Origin: Collinsella aerofaciens
Lineage (GTDB): Bacteria; Actinomycetota; Coriobacteriia; Coriobacteriales; Coriobacteriaceae
NCBI RefSeq assembly: GCF_015552075.1
Contig: NZ_JADNDZ010000071.1
Coordinates: 1 to 55,937 of the forward strand
Direction: 5' to 3'
DNA: 55,937 nucleotides
In this document: positions 34,601 through 43,207 of the stretch, piece by piece
Numbering within the stretch: the first letter of the stretch is position 1
Layout: each line of letters starts with the position of its first letter
Program-made: the position numbers and the translations under genes
Notes under the pieces: generated by a model
Told to the model about the DNA's origin: nothing
Seen by the model: only the letters and a program-made list of their open reading frames with translations
Database searches by the model: none

Positions 34601-35263
34601 TTACCACCCAGCGCGGTCCCATACGTCCCAAATCCGTGCCGTTGTCTGGAGCACTTCCTCGCCCAAATCGAGTCCCACCGCAGCGGCCATCTGCGCCAGA
34701 CATTGTGCACGAGCGAGCATTCGCTCCTTGGGCTCGAGCGGACGGAACAGCGGCAGCAGCCAGAGATTCGCCAGCAACGATACGGCCTCCGCCGCTTCGC
34801 GCGGGCATTCGCACGCAATGGAGCCGTCGGCGATGCCCTCCTCGATCACTGGCAAGAGACAGCCCTCGGCTGACTCGTCAAACGAGCCCTGGTACTGCAT
34901 CGCCAGTAGACGCGAGCTTTTTACCGGATCCGCCGCAGGATGCATGCGTGCCCATAGCTCAATTTGCGGAACAACGGACTCGGGCGCGTACAGCCGCCTG
35001 AGCTTTTGGGCTCCGGTCATATTACCGACGCCAAGCATCGAGCGGCGGTGCTCAACAATCGGAGTCATCGCCCGATCAAACGCGGCGTTGAAAATCTCTT
35101 CTTTGCTCTTGAAGTGATGATAGACAGCGCCCTTGGTCATGCCGTCGAGACGGTCAACGATATCTTGAATACTCGTCCCCTCATAACCCTGTGCGCAGAA
35201 TAGCTCCAGTGCCGCGTCGAGAATCTTCGCGACCGTCTCCTCGGGATATTTATTGCGACCCAT
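34601..35263 (-). CDS. TetR/AcrR repressor of the MFS gene
   Basis: 220 residues. The N-terminal domain ETVAKILDAALELFCAQGYE followed by GTSIQDIVDRLDGMTKGAVYHHF is a canonical TetR helix-turn-helix with the usual K-x-x-x-Y-H-H-F recognition helix. The ATG at 35263 is preferred, with GGGCGG upstream; an in-frame ATG 12 codons earlier lacks a ribosome site. It is followed by the MFS gene after about 100 bases. A CCATCCGCAACG/CGTTGCGGATGG inverted repeat (35271-35324) sits directly before its start. Confidence 0.88.
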   Translation of the reverse strand: MGRNKYPEETVAKILDAALELFCAQGYEGTSIQDIVDRLDGMTKGAVYHHFKSKEEIFNAAFDRAMTPIVEHRRSMLGVGNMTGAQKLRRLYAPESVVPQIELWARMHPAADPVKSSRLLAMQYQGSFDESAEGCLLPVIEEGIADGSIACECPREAAEAVSLLANLWLLPLFRPLEPKERMLARAQCLAQMAAAVGLDLGEEVLQTTARIWDVWDRAGW

Positions 35264-35270
35264 AATCCGC

Positions 35271-35324
35271 CCATCCGCAACGCAAGTCTTGTGCCTCATT
35301 GCAGCATTTTAACGTTGCGGATGG
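35271..35324. repeat. Inverted repeat before the TetR start
   Basis: 12-base perfect arms CCATCCGCAACG and CGTTGCGGATGG with a 30-base loop between glnB and the TetR gene. May be a terminator for glnB or a regulatory hairpin; no T-run is seen. Confidence 0.6.
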
Positions 35325-35337
35325 CAGACGGTCGATT

Positions 35338-35676
35338 CTACACCGCGGCCGGGCCGTGTTCGCCGGTGCGAATACGGATGACTTCTTCGACCGGCTCGAC
35401 CCAAATCTTGCCGTCTCCAACGGCACCGGTGCGGGCGGCATTGCAGATGATGTCGACAATTCCGTCAACGTGCTCATCAGCGCAGATGAGGGTGAACTGC
35501 ACCTTGGGGATGGTATTGACGAGCAGTTCGTTGCCGCGCACGTATTCCTTCCAGCCATGCTGTGCGCCACAGCCCTGCACCTGGTTGATAGTCATGCCGC
35601 GAACATCAGCAGCAAACAGCGCATCTTTGAGAACCTCAAGCTTCTCCTGGCGCACGATAGCCGTGATCTTTTTCAT
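35338..35676 (-). CDS. P-II family nitrogen regulatory protein
   Basis: 112 residues, normal PII length. It begins MKKITAIVRQEKLEVLKDAL; the T-loop is GWKEYVRGNELLVNTIPKVQ; the C-terminal signature is AARTGAVGDGKIWVEPVEEVIRIRTGE. PII proteins sense 2-oxoglutarate and ATP/ADP and gate the ammonium channel; here amtB is directly upstream on the same strand. The position of the usual modifiable Tyr51 is occupied by Leu by my count, so uridylylation or adenylylation at that site may be absent. Confidence 0.93.
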   Translation of the reverse strand: MKKITAIVRQEKLEVLKDALFAADVRGMTINQVQGCGAQHGWKEYVRGNELLVNTIPKVQFTLICADEHVDGIVDIICNAARTGAVGDGKIWVEPVEEVIRIRTGEHGPAAV

Positions 35677-35786
35677 AATGAATTCCTCTCTTTAATAAAA
35701 GAAATTGATTGTCCTTCACATGGCACGGGTTTTCCAGGTGCCACAGACCAACCTTGTAGATCAGATAAGTGCAACTAACAGGTCTT

Positions 35787-35892
35787 AGCAGGTTTCCCAA
35801 GTGCCGCAGATCGGCCTGAAAGAGGAGTGCCGCGTACTTAAGGTACGCAAACGACGATTGAAGGCCGAGGTGCGGTGCTTGGGGAAGCTGCT
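35787..35892. repeat. Structured intergenic element between amtB and glnB
   Basis: 31-base imperfect arms (35787-35817 and 35862-35892, 25 matches) enclose a perfect GCGTAC-TTAAG-GTACGC hairpin (35832-35848). The left arm is partly duplicated at about 35727-35752 (GGTTTTCCAGGTGCCACAGA compared with GGTTTCCCAAGTGCCGCAGA). The right arm ends at the amtB stop. Confidence 0.65.
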
Positions 35893-37168
35893 AATCGAGT
35901 CCGGAGAACGAAGGGTAGGCGCTCTCGCCGTGCTGACTGGCATCCAAGCCCAGCGCCTCATCGGCCTCGTCCACGCGCAGGCTGCCGCGGAACAGCGCCT
36001 TGACCACCGCGGCAATCACCAAGTCGAGCACCAGCACAATAGCGACCGTCACCACAATGCCCAGGATTTGCGAGATGAGCAGCGACATATCACCCGTGTA
36101 GAACAGGCCGCCCTTACCGGTCCACGAAAGCTCCGGCACGCAGAACAGGCCCGTGAGCACGCCGCCCAAGATGCCGCCGATACCATGGCAGCCAAACGCG
36201 TCGAGCGCATCGTCGTAGCCGAACTTGGTCTTGAGATGGCTGATGGCCAGGTAACAGACGGGAGAGACGATCAGGCCCATGACCAGCGCCGCCCACGGCT
36301 CGACAAAGCCCGCGCCCGGCGTGACCACCACAAGGCCCGCAACCAGACCGGTGCTGGCGCCCACCAGCGTGGGACGACCGGTGTGCACGCGCTCGACGGC
36401 AAGCCACGAGACCATGCCCGCCGCGCTGGCCGTCACGGTGTTGAGGATGGCGAGCGCCGCCACGGCGTCGGCCTTAAACTCGCTGCCGCCGTTAAATCCA
36501 AACCAGCCAAACCAAAGCAGGCCGGCGCCCAGTGCTACAAACGGCACGTTATGCGGACGATAGCTCACCATGCCAAAGCCGCGACGACGGCCGAGCATTA
36601 AGCAGAGAATCAGGCCCGTAAGACCGGACGAAATGTGCACCACGTCGCCGCCGGCAAAGTCGAGCGCTCCGATGATGTCGCCGATAAAGGAGCCATCGCC
36701 GCCCCAAACCATGTGGGCGAGCGGCGCGTAAACCACGAGCAGCCAAATGCCCAGGAAAGCCGTCATGACACCAAACTTAACGCGACCTGCCAGGCTGCCC
36801 GTGACGATAGCGGCGGTGATCATGGCAAACGCCATCTGGAAGGCGATGTTGATGATCTGAGGATAGACGGCACCGTCCGTGGCATTGCCCTCGGCCGCCT
36901 GCAGCACCTGGTTGAGCACCGGTAGGCACAGCAACTGGTCAAGGCCTCCAATAAACGGGCTGGAACCGTCGCCGCCGTAGGCCAGCGACCAGCCAGCAAC
37001 AATCCACAGTACACCAACCAGGCCAATGGCGCCAAAGCACATAAGCATGGTGTTGATGACATTTTTGCGCCTGGACAGGCCGCCATAGAAAAACGCCAGA
37101 CCCGGTGTCATTAAAAACACGAGCATGGTGCAGATGAGCATAAACGTTGTCGATCCCGTATCGTACAT
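35891..37168 (-). CDS. amtB: Ammonium transporter
   Basis: Trimeric ammonium channel of the Amt/Rh family, 425 residues and eleven predicted helices. Family blocks are GLAFFYGGLSRRKN near the N-terminus, ALDFAGGDVVHISSG in the middle, and DAFGCHGIGGILGG with the second pore His. AAGGGGGAG precedes the ATG at 37168. The frame is open about 19 codons further upstream but without membrane character. Followed by glnB after about 214 bases. Confidence 0.96.
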   Translation of the reverse strand: MYDTGSTTFMLICTMLVFLMTPGLAFFYGGLSRRKNVINTMLMCFGAIGLVGVLWIVAGWSLAYGGDGSSPFIGGLDQLLCLPVLNQVLQAAEGNATDGAVYPQIINIAFQMAFAMITAAIVTGSLAGRVKFGVMTAFLGIWLLVVYAPLAHMVWGGDGSFIGDIIGALDFAGGDVVHISSGLTGLILCLMLGRRRGFGMVSYRPHNVPFVALGAGLLWFGWFGFNGGSEFKADAVAALAILNTVTASAAGMVSWLAVERVHTGRPTLVGASTGLVAGLVVVTPGAGFVEPWAALVMGLIVSPVCYLAISHLKTKFGYDDALDAFGCHGIGGILGGVLTGLFCVPELSWTGKGGLFYTGDMSLLISQILGIVVTVAIVLVLDLVIAAVVKALFRGSLRVDEADEALGLDASQHGESAYPSFSGLD

Positions 37169-37366
37169 TCGCTCCCCCTTGGTCGCATGAACGTTGTCGG
37201 CGCTCATGATGCGGCCGAGGGCCAACTGGTGTAGACCAGATACGGCGTTGTTAAACGCTGCGTTGTCGAATGGAAACGGTGCCGCAATCTTGGAAACGGC
37301 ACGGCAACGGGCGCGAAACGAACGGGAAACGTGCGAACGAGAAGGGCGCGCTTGGCTCCGTTCTGG

Positions 37367-38386
37367 CTAGCGGCGGAACAGCTCGCGGGCTCGGTCGCGG
37401 AGGTCGGTAGCTCGGATGACGCCCTCGTAGCGATTGATGCGCAGACGCGGGAAGGCGTTAAAGAAGCGCAGGTCACGACGGCTGAGCGACACACTCGGCA
37501 CCGGACGGCTCATGCGCTTGCCGGTACGGAGACGGGTGAGCGACGGACGGGGCACGCTCGGCGCGGCATCGGCCACGCGGCGGGCAGCGAGCGCCAGGCC
37601 GCGAGCACCATCCGAGATAAACGTCGGCATCGAAGCCTTCTCGCGCAGGGCATCGAGCGCCGCGTCGCCCAGCTCGGCCAGCCAAGCGTTAACGGCGCGA
37701 CCGCGGATATGCGTCTGCGCCACCGAGTCAATCGCCGAATCGGGAATACGTTCGAGCATAGAGTCGGAGGCGTCGGCAAGCGACTCATTGATGCGGTCGG
37801 CAAGGTCGGCACGCACACGCTCAAGCTGATCGGACAGGCGGCGCCAGCTGGCCAACGAGCACACCGCATCGACCATCATCGCGACCGCGACGATAAAGGC
37901 GGACAGCCGCACAATCAGCACCGGCAGATGGCCAAGCAGCCCCAGCAATGCCGGCTCCACTAAACGGCAAATACACAACGCACCCAAGCCAAACGCGCAG
38001 GCCCAGTACAGGCAGATGCGTCCGTGCAGGTTAAACGGCAGATGCGAGTAATCCCAAAACCGGGCACCCGTCGTTTTTTCCAACAGCACGCCCACGCTAT
38101 ATTCGATCACGCTGCATACGAGCGCGGCAGCGACAAACTGGCTCGAGGCATCCGGAATCCCGCGCAACAGCAGCCAGCAGGCAATGCCGCCCGCGCCATA
38201 GATTGGGCAGCACGGCCCCAGCAAAAAGCCGCTGTTGGCAAATCGTCCGTGATTAAGCATGGCGCAGACTGTCGACTCCCATGCCCAGCCGCAAAACCCG
38301 TAAAAGGCAAACGAGAGCACCAGCGCCGAGAGTGGGCAGGCGGCAAGCGTCGCGCCGCCAAATGCCATGTCGATCGCGGTTCCCAC
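37367..38386 (-). CDS. CmpB-type putative ABC transporter permease (PF06541-like)
   Basis: 339 residues. The first 190 residues hold six hydrophobic helices with the family signature FYGFCGWAWESTVCAMLNHGRFANSGFLLGPCCPIYG. Residues 190-250 look like an amphipathic helix, and the last 80 residues are basic (RRDLRFFNAFPRLRINRYEG). The family is named after a presumed permease but no ATPase is nearby; its function is unclear. The start is a GTG at 38386, 3 bases after the stop of the HD-domain gene, so the two form an operon. Confidence 0.8.
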   Translation of the reverse strand: MGTAIDMAFGGATLAACPLSALVLSFAFYGFCGWAWESTVCAMLNHGRFANSGFLLGPCCPIYGAGGIACWLLLRGIPDASSQFVAAALVCSVIEYSVGVLLEKTTGARFWDYSHLPFNLHGRICLYWACAFGLGALCICRLVEPALLGLLGHLPVLIVRLSAFIVAVAMMVDAVCSLASWRRLSDQLERVRADLADRINESLADASDSMLERIPDSAIDSVAQTHIRGRAVNAWLAELGDAALDALREKASMPTFISDGARGLALAARRVADAAPSVPRPSLTRLRTGKRMSRPVPSVSLSRRDLRFFNAFPRLRINRYEGVIRATDLRDRARELFRR

Positions 38387-38389
38387 CGT

Positions 38390-38947
38390 CTACTCACTCC
38401 TCTTTTCGTTCGATTCTTTGCTCGAGCCGTCACTCGGGCCCTCGTTCAAATCGTTCGCGCCGCCTTTGCGCGGCAGACGGCCGGCAATCGTCTCGCGCAG
38501 TGCGCACCATTTATCCGCCAGGCACACAATCCATGCCTCACGACACGTCGGCGGCACCGGTACCAGCGGAAACATATGCCGTACGATAATATTCCGCTCG
38601 CGCGGCGTCAGCTCAAAATCTTCCTCCGCACGCGCCAAGGCAAAAAACGGGTGGCGAAAGCCATGCAGCCGATGGCTTGGGTCGGGATCGTGCCAGTCAT
38701 AGAGAAAGTAATCGTGTAACAGAGCTCCGCGCAGCAACGAGGCGCGGTCGACCGAGACACCGACGCGGCCCAGGCGCTCGGCAAAGGACAGGCTCGCGCG
38801 CGCTACCGAAGTCACATGCGCATACACCGTCACATCGCCGTGCTGGATAAACTCGCGCGTCAGGTCCAGACGGCCCGCCTGCGCCAGTTGACGGGCAGCA
38901 TGGTCTACTTCGCGTGCGATGTTCTCGGCACGAACGACATCGGACAT
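38390..38947 (-). CDS. HD-domain phosphohydrolase-like protein
   Basis: 185 residues. YAHVTSVARASLSFAE, then GALLHDYFLYDWH (the HD pair) and later VCLADKWCALRE fit the HD superfamily used by nucleotide phosphohydrolases. AAGGAGG lies 6 bases before the ATG. The C-terminal 25 residues are polar and probably disordered. Co-transcribed with the CmpB-type gene, a pairing seen in Coriobacteriia-like genomes. Substrate unknown. Confidence 0.82.
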   Translation of the reverse strand: MSDVVRAENIAREVDHAARQLAQAGRLDLTREFIQHGDVTVYAHVTSVARASLSFAERLGRVGVSVDRASLLRGALLHDYFLYDWHDPDPSHRLHGFRHPFFALARAEEDFELTPRERNIIVRHMFPLVPVPPTCREAWIVCLADKWCALRETIAGRLPRKGGANDLNEGPSDGSSKESNEKRSE

Positions 38948-39175
38948 GCTGCCTCCTTCCAGCGGCTCACGGCGGCAAGCCACGGCCTGTGCACAATCGA
39001 TAAAAACATCATGGAACATATCAGTATGGCATCGGACAAAACGTTTTGCCCCACCAGTTGGCGAATTACCGCGCCGCCGTCACATATCAAACGCCAAAAT
39101 GTGCGAGACTGTCTTGTGCAATTGTGTCGGCCGAGGGAGCGCCGACGCTCGATTCGCATGGAGTAACCCACAACG

Positions 39176-40957
39176 ATGCTGCTTACGCAAACGACAACGC
39201 CCGAGGACGTCAAGGCTCTTAATCGTGCCGAGCTCCCGCAGCTCTGCGACGAGATTCGCCACGCCATCCTCGAAAGCTCCGCCGCCGTCGGCGGGCACGT
39301 TGCTCCCAACTTGGGCGTCGTTGAGCTTACGGTTGCGCTTCATCGCGTGTTTAACTCCCCCATCGACAAGATTGTCTTTGACGTTTCGCACCAGACCTAC
39401 GCCCACAAGGCGCTGACGGGGCGCGCGTACACTTATATCGATCCGGAGCGTTATGGTGAGGCTTCTGGCTTTGCCAATCCCGACGAGTCCGAGCATGACC
39501 TGTTTGCCATGGGGCACACCTCGACCTCGGTGAGCCTGGGCTGCGGCCTGGCGCACGCTCGTGACCTGGCGGGCGATGCATACAACGTCATCGCCATCAT
39601 TGGCGACGGCTCGCTTTCGGGCGGCTTGGCGTTTGAGGGCTTCAACAATGCCGCCGAGCTCGATAGCAACCTGATCATCATCGTCAATGACAACGACCAG
39701 TCCATCGCCGAAAACCACGGTGGCCTGTATCGCAATCTGGCCGAGCTGCGCGCCAGCAACGGCACCTGCGAGCGCAACGTTTTCCGCGCGATGGGGCTCG
39801 ACTACCGCTACCTGGACGCCGGTAACGATGTGTTAGCCCTCGTCGACGCGCTGCAGGAAATGCGCAATATCGATCATCCCATCGTACTGCACGTCTCCAC
39901 CTCCAAGGGCAAGGGCTTTGAGCCGGCCCAGAGCGACCCCGAGCGCTGGCACCACGTGGGTCCGTTTGACATGGCGACCGGCCGCAAGCTCTGCCCGGGC
40001 CATCCAAGCGAGCCTGCGCCGCGCACCTATGCCGACATTACGGGCGAGGCGCTCAGCGCCGCCATCGAGCGCGATCCGCAGGTCGTGGGCATCACGGCCG
40101 CCACGCCCTACATCATGGGCTTTACACCCGAGCTTCGCGCTGCCGCCGGCAAACAGTTTGTTGACGTGGGCATTGCCGAGGAGCACGCCGTCACCTTTGC
40201 CACCGCGCTTGCGCGCTCGGGCGCCAAGCCAGTCTTTGGTGTGTACGGCACGTTTTTGCAGCGCGCCTACGACGAGCTGTGGCACGACCTGTGCCTCAAC
40301 GACGCCCCCGCAACCATCCTGGTGTTTGGCGCATCGATCTTTGGCACCACATCCGAGACGCACCTTTCGTTCTTTGATATCTCCATGCTGGGCGGTCTTC
40401 CCAACATGCGCTACTTGGCGCCGGCCTGCATGGAGGAATATCTGTCCATGCTGAGCTGGTCGCTCGACCACCGCGAGCATCCCGCGGCGATCCGCGTACC
40501 GGGCATTGGCCTGGTAAGCCGCCCCGATCTGGCACCCGTCGAAGACACCGACTACAGCGCCGTTCGCTACAACGTGGTGCGTCAAGGCCGCGACGTTGCC
40601 GTGCTCGCGCTCGGCGATTTCTTTGAGCTGGGCGAGCGCGTGGCAAACCGCTTGGCTGCCGAGTACGGCATCGAGGCCACGCTCGTCAACACGCGCTTTG
40701 CAACCGAGCTCGACCGCAAGCTCCTCGACAGCCTTGCCGCCGAGCATCGCGTCGTCGTCACCCTCGAGGACGGCATCTTGGACGGCGGCTGGGGCGAGCG
40801 CGTGGCGTGCTACCTGGCCTGCATGCCCGTGCGCGCGCGCACCTTTGGCATCGCCAAGGGCTTCCCCGACCGCTACGACCCCAACGAGCTGCTCGCTCAG
40901 AACGGCATGACGGTCGAGAACATGGCCGCCGAAGCCGTGAGACTACTCAACGAGTAA
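39176..40957 (+). CDS. 1-deoxy-D-xylulose-5-phosphate synthase-like enzyme
   Basis: 593 residues, slightly shorter than typical DXS (about 620). Thiamine-diphosphate enzyme of the transketolase superfamily. DXS-like blocks are VGGHVAPNLGVVELTVALH, FDVSHQTYAHKALTGR, GDGSLSGGLAFEGFNNAAEL with VNDNDQSIAENHGG (ThDP site), DVGIAEEHAVTFATALA (catalytic Glu) and YGTFLQRAYDE. It would condense pyruvate and glyceraldehyde-3-phosphate to start the MEP isoprenoid pathway. Residues differ enough (GDGSLSGG instead of GDGAMTGG, SHQTY instead of GHQAY) that a divergent paralogue is possible. A strong terminator follows. Confidence 0.82.
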   Translation: MLLTQTTTPEDVKALNRAELPQLCDEIRHAILESSAAVGGHVAPNLGVVELTVALHRVFNSPIDKIVFDVSHQTYAHKALTGRAYTYIDPERYGEASGFANPDESEHDLFAMGHTSTSVSLGCGLAHARDLAGDAYNVIAIIGDGSLSGGLAFEGFNNAAELDSNLIIIVNDNDQSIAENHGGLYRNLAELRASNGTCERNVFRAMGLDYRYLDAGNDVLALVDALQEMRNIDHPIVLHVSTSKGKGFEPAQSDPERWHHVGPFDMATGRKLCPGHPSEPAPRTYADITGEALSAAIERDPQVVGITAATPYIMGFTPELRAAAGKQFVDVGIAEEHAVTFATALARSGAKPVFGVYGTFLQRAYDELWHDLCLNDAPATILVFGASIFGTTSETHLSFFDISMLGGLPNMRYLAPACMEEYLSMLSWSLDHREHPAAIRVPGIGLVSRPDLAPVEDTDYSAVRYNVVRQGRDVAVLALGDFFELGERVANRLAAEYGIEATLVNTRFATELDRKLLDSLAAEHRVVVTLEDGILDGGWGERVACYLACMPVRARTFGIAKGFPDRYDPNELLAQNGMTVENMAAEAVRLLNE

Positions 40958-40958
40958 G

Positions 40959-40997
40959 AAAACCTCCGCAAGGGAAGCATCCCTGCGGAGGTTTTTA
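40959..40997 (+). terminator. Terminator of the DXS-like gene
   Basis: AAAACCTCCGCAAGGGA pairs with TCCCTGCGGAGGTTTT around a 4-base loop, ending in a T-run. Confidence 0.9.
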
Positions 40998-41014
40998 TTT
41001 TCGCGACGCGATTA

Positions 41015-41230
41015 TCTCAATCTGTAACATCTAGGGCCCGAATTCCCGTCTACCTGTTACAGATCGAGACAAGACGTCTTAGTCCCTGGCCTTTGTCTCG
41101 ATCTGTAACAGATAGAGACCTTTTGGCCGTCCAGATGTTACAGATTGAGACATTCGAATTCCCCTGAAGAGAAAATCTCAATCTGTAACAACTACTCGGC
41201 AAAAGCGACTGCAGATGTTACAGATTGAGA
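41015..41230. repeat. Array of three 55-bp palindromes with a shared TCTCAATCTGTAACA arm
   Basis: Six copies of a 15-mer (TCTCRATCTGTAACA) in alternating orientation at 41015-41029, 41055-41069, 41096-41110, 41136-41150, 41176-41190 and 41216-41230. Each palindrome has a loop of exactly 25 bases, and loops and inter-palindrome spacers (25-26 bases) are unrelated in sequence. The period is 80-81 bases. No gene is present between the DXS terminator and the next gene (40998-41413). Confidence 0.9.
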
Positions 41231-41260
41231 CAAAGTAGCGAGACAGGCCACCACATCTGC

Positions 41261-41290
41261 AAGAACCACCACGAAGGTGCCTGTCCTTTT
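41261..41290. repeat. Half copy of the GGGGACAGG REP-like element
   Basis: AAGAACCACCACGAAGGTGC followed by CTGTCCTTTT resembles the left part of 13441-13481; the right arm is missing. Confidence 0.5.
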
Positions 41291-41340
41291 TGATAGACGC
41301 AATAACCCATAAGGTAAGTATGTTTCTGAGTTATTTCGTG

Positions 41341-41370
41341 TTGACCCATTTGAGCGGGATAGGGTATAAC
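41341..41370 (+). promoter_or_regulatory. Promoter of the amino-acid ABC importer operon
   Basis: TTGACC (41341-41346), an 18-base spacer, and TATAAC (41365-41370), about 45 bases before the first start codon. Confidence 0.65.
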
Positions 41371-41413
41371 TCTACTCAACCGCTAGGGATTTTATTGAGA
41401 AAGGTGTTCTCCC

Positions 41414-42409
41414 ATGAGCAAGAACCTCTCCCAGCAGGTCGTTCTCGACCGCCGCGGCTTCGTTGCCGCCACCTTCGCAACCGTCGCCGGCCTTGGTCTT
41501 GCCGGCTGCTCCGACACCAGCGCCGAGGCCGACAAGGGTTCCGCCGCCGGCTCCTCCAAGAGCTCCAATGATACCGAGGCTTCCACCACGCTCGACGCTA
41601 AGGCATTCGACAAGCTCGTCGACAACGGTCCCAAGGCCGATGACGACGCCATCGCCGCCAGCGCCTGGGCCACGGCCGTCAAGGACGCCGGCGTCTTTAA
41701 GATCGGTGGCGTTCAGACCTCCACGCTCTTCTCCCTCCTCAACGAGAAAGACGGTCAGACCCGCGGCTTCGATGCCGGTATCGCACAGCTCCTGTCCAAC
41801 TACATTCTGGGCGAGAACAAGGTCGAGATCACCCAGGTGACCTCGGACACGCGCGAGTCTGTCCTGCAGAACGGCCAGGTCGACGCCGTCTTTGCCACCT
41901 ACACCATCACTGACGAGCGCAAGAAGCTCGTCTCCTTCGCCGGCCCCTACTACTACACGCAGCAGGCCATCCTGGTGCTCGCCGATAACGACGGCATCAA
42001 GAGCGTCGACGACCTGGCCGACAAGAACGTCGCCGTCCAGTCCGGCTCCAACGGCCCCGCCATCCTGGAGGAGTTCGCCCCCAAGGCCAGCCAGCAGGAG
42101 TTCAAGACCGACGAGGAGGCCCGCCAGGCACTCCAGCAGGGTCGCGTTGATGCCTACGTCATCGATAACAACATGCAGCAGAGCGCCCTGGTTCGCGAGC
42201 CCGGCAAGTACAAGATCGCCGGCAAGCCCTTCGGCAGCAAGGAGCCTTACGGCATCGGCCTGCCGCTCGATTCCGACGGCGTCGCCTTCGTCAACGACTT
42301 CCTTAAGAAGATCGAGGACGACGGCACCTGGACTGAGCTGTGGCAGATCTGCATCGGCGACCGTACGGGCGACACCAATGTTCCCGAGCTGCCCGAGGTC
42401 GGCGCCTAA
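41414..42409 (+). CDS. Amino-acid ABC transporter substrate-binding lipoprotein
   Basis: 331 residues. The signal peptide has a twin Arg (DRRGFVAATFATVAG) and a lipobox LAGC with the lipid Cys at position 32, so it is a lipoprotein, possibly Tat-exported. The mature protein is a type 2 periplasmic-binding fold (SBP_bac_3): GGVQTSTLFSLLNEKDGQTRGFDAGIAQLL, FAGPYYYTQQAILV, ...DDLADKNVAVQSGSNG. Glutamate/glutamine-type ligands are usual. First gene of a four-gene importer operon. Confidence 0.93.
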   Translation: MSKNLSQQVVLDRRGFVAATFATVAGLGLAGCSDTSAEADKGSAAGSSKSSNDTEASTTLDAKAFDKLVDNGPKADDDAIAASAWATAVKDAGVFKIGGVQTSTLFSLLNEKDGQTRGFDAGIAQLLSNYILGENKVEITQVTSDTRESVLQNGQVDAVFATYTITDERKKLVSFAGPYYYTQQAILVLADNDGIKSVDDLADKNVAVQSGSNGPAILEEFAPKASQQEFKTDEEARQALQQGRVDAYVIDNNMQQSALVREPGKYKIAGKPFGSKEPYGIGLPLDSDGVAFVNDFLKKIEDDGTWTELWQICIGDRTGDTNVPELPEVGA

Positions 42410-42547
42410 GCGGCGAGCCTAGTAACGGCCGCAACGAAACCATACGGAAACGCATGATGCGCTTTATTGCGGTAAACTGTTTCCTCACTGAGTTGTCGGG
42501 GCTTCCGTACACACGGGAGCCCCTTTCCTTATCGGCGGGAGGTCCGC

Positions 42548-43207
42548 ATGAGTCTCTCCGAACTCTGGTCGCTCTATGGCCAGAACTATATCGACGCGCT
42601 GCTAGCAACCTGGGGCATGACGCTTGAGTCGTTTGCCATCGCCATGGTGCTGGCCGTCGCCGTCACCGTGATGCGCGTGTCGCCGCTCAAGCCGCTGCGC
42701 GTCTTTGGCGACCTGTATGTCCAGGTCTTCCGTAACATCCCCGGCATCGCACTGCTCATCATCGTCGTCTATGCGCTGCCGCCGCTCAAGGTCGTCCTAC
42801 CCTACCGCACCTGCGTTATCGTCGCCACGGTTCTTTTGGGCTCGGCCTTTGGCTCCGAGAACTTTATGAGCGGCATCAACACCGTCGGCGTCGGTCAGGT
42901 CGAAGCCGCACGTTCGCTCGGCATGAGCTTCAGCCGTATCCTCGCCAAGATCGTGATTCCGCAGGCACTGCGCTCGAGCGTGCTGCCCATGACCAACCTC
43001 TTTATCGCCGTCATGCTCACCACCGCGCTCGGCAGCCAGGTGCCGCTTAAGCCGCAAGAGCTCACCGGCGTGGTGAGCTACATCAACACGCGCTCACTTG
43101 GCGGCGTCGCCGCGTTCTTTATCTCGGCGCTCGGCTACCTGGGCACGGCCTTTGTGGTGAGCCACATTGGCAACTACATTGATAAGAAGGTGAGGATCAT
43201 CCGATGA
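42548..43207 (+). CDS. Amino-acid ABC transporter permease 1
   Basis: 219 residues, five helices, His/Glu/Gln-type permease (HisMQ family) with the EAA-like loop GVGQVEAARSLGMSFSRILAKIVIPQALR that contacts the ATPase. GGGAGG precedes the ATG. Its last bases overlap the next start (ATGA), implying coupling to permease 2. Confidence 0.95.
   Translation: MSLSELWSLYGQNYIDALLATWGMTLESFAIAMVLAVAVTVMRVSPLKPLRVFGDLYVQVFRNIPGIALLIIVVYALPPLKVVLPYRTCVIVATVLLGSAFGSENFMSGINTVGVGQVEAARSLGMSFSRILAKIVIPQALRSSVLPMTNLFIAVMLTTALGSQVPLKPQELTGVVSYINTRSLGGVAAFFISALGYLGTAFVVSHIGNYIDKKVRIIR

Noticed and set aside
41015-41230. CRISPR array
   Set aside because: Repeats are only 15 bases and alternate in orientation, there are only six, and no cas gene is present.
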